The notes beneath the pieces were generated by a model, which saw only the letters and a program-made list of their open reading frames with translations, had not been told where the DNA came from and ran no database searches. The position numbers were made by a program, and so were the translations under genes. Of a stretch of 64,000 nucleotides of DNA, positions 60,632 through 64,000 are shown one piece after another. The DNA comes from Kappaphycus alvarezii (Eukaryota > Rhodophyta > Florideophyceae > Gigartinales > Solieriaceae): positions 186,001 through 250,000 of the forward strand of contig NADL03000115.1 of assembly GCA_002205965.3 (NCBI GenBank), written 5' to 3'. How positions within the stretch are numbered: the stretch's first letter is position 1; the number at the start of each line of letters is the position of its first letter.

Positions 60632-61129
60632 CTTTCTAGGTCGCCATCATAAATTTGTTGCCTTTACCCTTTATCGCGGTGCATTCATGTGAACGGTTGT
60701 CTGGAAAACCATGGGATAGGTCGGAAATATCTTCCAACAGTAAAACACCCAAACGTTCCCCCTTCATGTGAACCGAGGCCACGTTACAAGAACCTAAATA
60801 CCGCGATATACTTCTACGTGTTTTACTGTACTTGAACTACCCCACTCAAACCCGCTGTTTTCTTGTACTTCACGAGTTAACTTGCTCACGATCAGTCTGC
60901 ATTTGTGACAGCTATAAAGATCCACCACCACCATGTGACAGCTTGCCACCTGTCTACAGTAAGTGTAAGGTTCTTCGTATTACTCTTCTTACCGAATGCA
61001 ACTATCACTCTCCGATGTTATCTTGTAATTATTAAATTCCAAGTACTGCACTGTTTACTCACTACCGAAGACTGAAGTTGGTTCGAATTGAAAGTAAACA
61101 GAGGCAAGAGAGTCACCGCTACACATTTA

Positions 61130-62863
61130 TCAAAGCAAGTCAAAGAATTCAATAGGGGCTTGAAACCCGTGATCTATCACTATTGGTGTGCTCCTCAGAT
61201 CCGACCTGTGCGACGACATGATCCCATCGGAGTGCTCAAATGCCACCCACTGTTCGTCACCTACCGCGTCGCCACACAACCCCCCACTTTCCGCCTCTTT
61301 TTCGGTTCCATCGCCATAGAAGCTGTCCATGTCTTTCACTCGTGGCCCAGCCCTACTACTTTGTGACTGGCGGAACCCCTTCGAACGAGTCTGCGCACCA
61401 GTTTGCGATTGCTCTTCAATTCCCACGAAAGCGCTTTCGACCCCGTGCACTGGCACACTTGACGGGATACATTGTGCATGACCTATCTCCCCTGAGATGA
61501 GCTGTGCATTTGTCAGCGCCTGGACTCCAATTCCCCCAAAAGTACCTCCGATCCCAAGCACATTCACACCTGTCGAAACGGAATGTGCTTGACAGATATC
61601 CTTTGCCGGAATCTGTGCATTAGTTTGCATTCGCACTCTCATTTCCCCCGACGCCCCTTCCACCTCATGTACGTGCGCATTAATCGGGACAGAATAGGTA
61701 ATCTTTGCGCCGTTGTGCTTCTCACAGCTATTTGTTTCAGGAGCCAGCCTCCACTCATTTACCCCACGACACCTGTCACCGCTCGAAATGAATGGATCGC
61801 GGGCTTGCAACCAGCAGAGACCTTCCAGGTGCTCATTCAATTCATCAAACTGTAATGGGTCAGCCATTTGAAGGATGCTATCTTCACTGGCGTTCATAAA
61901 TGGATATGCACCCGCCCCTGACATTACATTTTCTGGTGATACATCACGCCCAAACGGTATCCCTTCCAACCGAACATTCGGACTCACACCTACACTGAGG
62001 CCCTTCCCACATCTCTCAAATAGTTCGTCCAAATCGCTTGCCTTCGACATCTTCATGCCGCTGCTACCACCAATGTCTCGAGATTTGGATGGCGGACTCC
62101 CTGCTGCGGAATGTTTGAATCTCTTCTTTCCTCTTCGCTCGGGAGCAGTCATCGCAGGCTGTCCAGAAGATGCCTTGTTCGAATCTGCCCTGCGATTTTC
62201 TGCGGCAATGTGGATCAGGTCGTTCGGACGCTTCTTTCGATTTGTCTGTATCTCGCCGCCATCGTTGGATCCTCTCTTTGATTTCCCGCAAGGTCGACCA
62301 GATGAGCTTTCTTGCGCTGGAGTGGTACTGTGTTGGACTCGCAGGCTATTTTCCCGACCAGAACTTCTCTCTCTGCCTGTTTCCGGTTTCAGTTGCACAG
62401 CCGCTCCATCGTTATTTTTTTTCTGAGCGCTCGACCTCAATATGTCACTATTGCTCCCGTCATGGTGGGCTCGAACATGATGAGCCATGGAGCTCCGCCA
62501 TTTAAATTTTCTGTCGCAGTTCTCCATCGGACATTCGTAGGGCGTCTCCCCAGTGTGCAATCTCATGTGCACTTTGAGATTAAAGGCCCTTCCAAATTGC
62601 TGCATACATCAAACAAACATTTCACTGTCAGTGGCTGCTCAACTACGGAAAATCAGAACTATTCGTCTCCCAGAAAGGTATGAAAGTGGAACCAGACGTT
62701 CAATGACTTTCGAACTTACCCGCTTGCAAGTGGGACAAACATTTTCTGTGAGTCTCGTACTCTCCCGAGACTTCACGGCTCCAATGGTGGTTCTGTTCTG
62801 ATTCTGTGCCTCAGAATCGACTCTTCCCAAGGATCCTGACTTTGCTTGAGGAATGCTAGCCAT
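61130..62863 (-). CDS. Two-finger C2H2 zinc-finger protein, intact copy (unit 7)
   Basis: Probable nuclear DNA-binding transcription factor. Exon 1 is 62863-62720 (48 codons), the intron 62719-62600, exon 2 62599-61130; the product is 537 residues. The ATG at 62863 is chosen because an in-frame TAG lies upstream and the context (GCGATGG) is good. The intron (GTAAGT...TATGCAG) splits finger 1 after Arg48; splicing restores C43-X2-C46-X12-H59-X3-H63. Finger 2 is C71-X4-C76-X12-H89-X3-H93. The linker 'HTGETPYE' is close to the canonical TGEKPY type. Basic clusters at about 154-172 and 202-210 ('ERRGKKRFK') could be nuclear signals. The rest is Ser/Gly-rich and probably disordered, with an acidic patch 'SDLDELFE'. 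The target is unknown. This is the only copy in the window without a frameshift. Confidence 0.82.
62600..62719 (-). other. Spliceosomal intron inside zinc finger 1
   Basis: On the minus strand the donor is GTAAGT (62719-62714) and the acceptor TATGCAG ending at 62600. CTGAC at 62631-62627 fits the fungal branch-site consensus CTRAC, with its A about 28 nt from the acceptor. Length 120 bp, phase 0. Retention would give a stop within the intron. The splice sites are preserved in all seven copies. Confidence 0.85.
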
Positions 62864-64000
62864 CGCTTTTTGCCGATTCCGGTGTAGCACAAATGAGTAG
62901 GTGGTGTGCCGACAGAGAAAGAGGTGGAGCTAGCACTGGTTCCCGAAAAGCATTATATGTGGAGGTATTATATTCCAGTTTGATGCGGTCTGGACGCAAA
63001 TTTCAGACCGTTCCTTTGAATAACTGTCAGTTCGAGAACGTCTATGAGTTTTGACGGTCTCCCTGGATCTATTGATCCGGTGGACCATGTCACGCAATGC
63101 ACAGTACCCGAGACCAACAAAAGCCTGTCCAGAAAACTCGTCTGAGCATCTCCCATTCAACGCGCAGACGGTGTGGCCGTGTCTATACCATTTGTTGACT
63201 GGCACGACAAGACGTGTGACATTGAAAACCAGAAAGATTAGGCAGGTGCCTTGGAGCTGGTGGTTGCTCATCTTTTGGTGAGCGTAGAGGAACTGGTGGT
63301 TGACCGCTGTTTCTTTGGCAGTAATTGAAGCCGACTTTGATTTCAATTGATTTGAATATAAATGAAGTTTAGCTCGACGATTTCCTATCGTAACCGACAT
63401 TGTCGAGATAGTTTTTGTGAGATAATTTTGCCATATTCTGAAGGAAAACTCTCGAACTTTTTGGGAGTGGTAAATTTGAGATTTTTGAATAATTTAGCCT
63501 CCAAAAAACACTTGCAAGGTGGATCTTTTCGATGTCAGTCGCGGTAAAATTTTCTTAGTGTATGCAGATAGCCACATGAAAAAAAGCTACGGATTTGCTG
63601 CCACTGCTGTCACGGTTGCTTTCAGTGGCAGTTATGTCCCCACGCCTATGACGTTTCTGCAGCTTGAACGTCACACAAGTCAGTAATGAAAGCTACGTGA
63701 GGTGAATCTAATGCATTAAACACCTCCAGTGGAGAAAGTTTTGGGTGTTTTTACTGTTGGTAGATATATTCGACCTAAACCACCAGTGGTGATGAATGAT
63801 GAACAGCGATATAGGGCCCGAGAAAGTGAAAAGTTACTCTCCCTCTTTACCTCTGCTCACTGCTACAGGATGCGTACGTCTAGATCGCTGTTCTGCCTTC
63901 TTCAGTTTCACAAAATCTCTCAGCTACCGTTTGCTCCATATCGAACGCAAATCTTGTAACCACGACGTTGGTTATCGGCTTATAATGTCGATAAACCTTT
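62864..64000. other. Spacer after zinc-finger gene, unit 7 (cut by window edge)
   Basis: The 144-codon ORF is extended to 156 codons (63400-62930) because two bases are missing in 'attatattcc' and the usual stop is lost. The sequence runs to the window end without a recognised gene. Confidence 0.5.

Larger units (their letters stand above)
59006..61129. other. Spacer between copia and zinc-finger gene, unit 7
   Basis: Holds the plus ORF at 59947-60120 and the full 106-codon minus ORF at 60631-60311. A 10-bp block ('acattcttcaaca' shortened to 'ag') is missing near 61110, just downstream of the zinc-finger stop. Confidence 0.6.
1..64000. repeat. Head-to-tail tandem array of a ~8.26-kb unit (seven copies)
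   Basis: The same ordered block (degenerate copia pol, spacer, zinc-finger gene, spacer) recurs seven times in the same orientation. The landmark 'gatagacatc' lies at 4, 15731, 23991, 32224, 40500, 49019 and 57509. After subtracting the gypsy insertion (7465 bp plus 5-bp duplication) unit 1 is about 8257 bp; units 2-4 are 8260, 8233 and 8276 bp; units 5 and 6 are 8519 and 8490 bp because of an extra ~247-bp segment. Lines compared by eye are near identical, with mostly one-base indels. Both window edges fall inside the array, so its true length is unknown. Confidence 0.97.
57509..64000. repeat. Array unit 7 (partial, cut by window edge)
   Basis: The first ~6.49 kb of a further unit, ending inside the spacer after the zinc-finger gene. 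It holds the only uninterrupted zinc-finger copy in the window. It shares several variants with unit 1 ('gttaacttgctc' near 60876, 'agaataggta' near 61691). Confidence 0.93.

Noticed and set aside
61875..62426. 183-codon plus-strand ORF opposite zinc-finger exon 2 (and equivalents at 4371, 28345, 36606)
   Set aside because: It is the antisense of the zinc-finger coding exon. Its composition follows from the Ser/Arg-rich protein on the other strand, and it shows no domain.
62639..62890. 83-codon minus ORF starting upstream of the zinc-finger ATG
   Set aside because: It begins at a GTG, not an ATG, and its last part is intron sequence. The first 57 codons overlap exon 1, which truly starts at 62863.
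1..64000. CRISPR array, prophage or bacterial island
   Set aside because: The repeat unit is 8 kb with genes inside, there are no short spaced repeats, and introns plus LTR elements show a eukaryotic genome.

Overview
The window is eukaryotic, and the gene content points to a fungus. It has a C2H2 zinc-finger gene with a 120-bp GTAAGT...GCAG intron and a CTGAC branch-site candidate, a Ty3/gypsy LTR retrotransposon of fungal type, and Ty1/copia remnants of a type common in fungal genomes. There is no operon structure, ribosome-binding site, tRNA, rRNA or CRISPR array. I cannot name the species. The species call is inference.

The whole window is one head-to-tail tandem array. A unit of about 8.26 kb is repeated seven times, with the last copy cut by the window edge. 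The phase landmark 'gatagacatc' recurs at 4, 15731, 23991, 32224, 40500, 49019 and 57509. Spacings are 8233-8276 bp, except where a 7.47-kb retrotransposon sits in unit 1 and a ~247-bp extra segment sits in units 5 and 6. Each unit holds, from low to high coordinate: (a) a minus-strand degenerate Ty1/copia pol (RNase H, RT, integrase, protease remnant; in the copies translated the RT catalytic YVDD reads YVKE); (b) a ~2-kb spacer with a CT-rich promoter-like tract, a 57-codon plus-strand ORF and a 106-codon minus-strand ORF, neither recognised; (c) a two-exon minus-strand gene for a two-finger C2H2 zinc-finger protein; (d) a ~1.6-kb spacer with a 144-codon minus-strand ORF ending about 100 bp upstream of the zinc-finger ATG.

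Only the seventh zinc-finger copy (61130-62863, 537 codons after splicing) reads through without a frameshift. The other six are broken mainly by single-base deletions. Units differ mostly by one-base indels with very few substitutions, so uncorrected long-read errors or failed polishing of repeats are a serious alternative to real pseudogenisation.

A Ty3/gypsy element (5463-12927; LTRs of 714 and 720 bp beginning TG and ending CA; 5-bp target duplication GAGGT) is inserted in unit 1 about 100 bp upstream of the zinc-finger ATG. It carries gag with two CCHC knuckles, protease, RT, RNase H and integrase. Downstream of integrase is an extra 3' coding region with two divergent copies of a ~128-residue module that I do not recognise. 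This duplicated 3' module and the amplified zinc-finger gene are the most interesting contents of the window.
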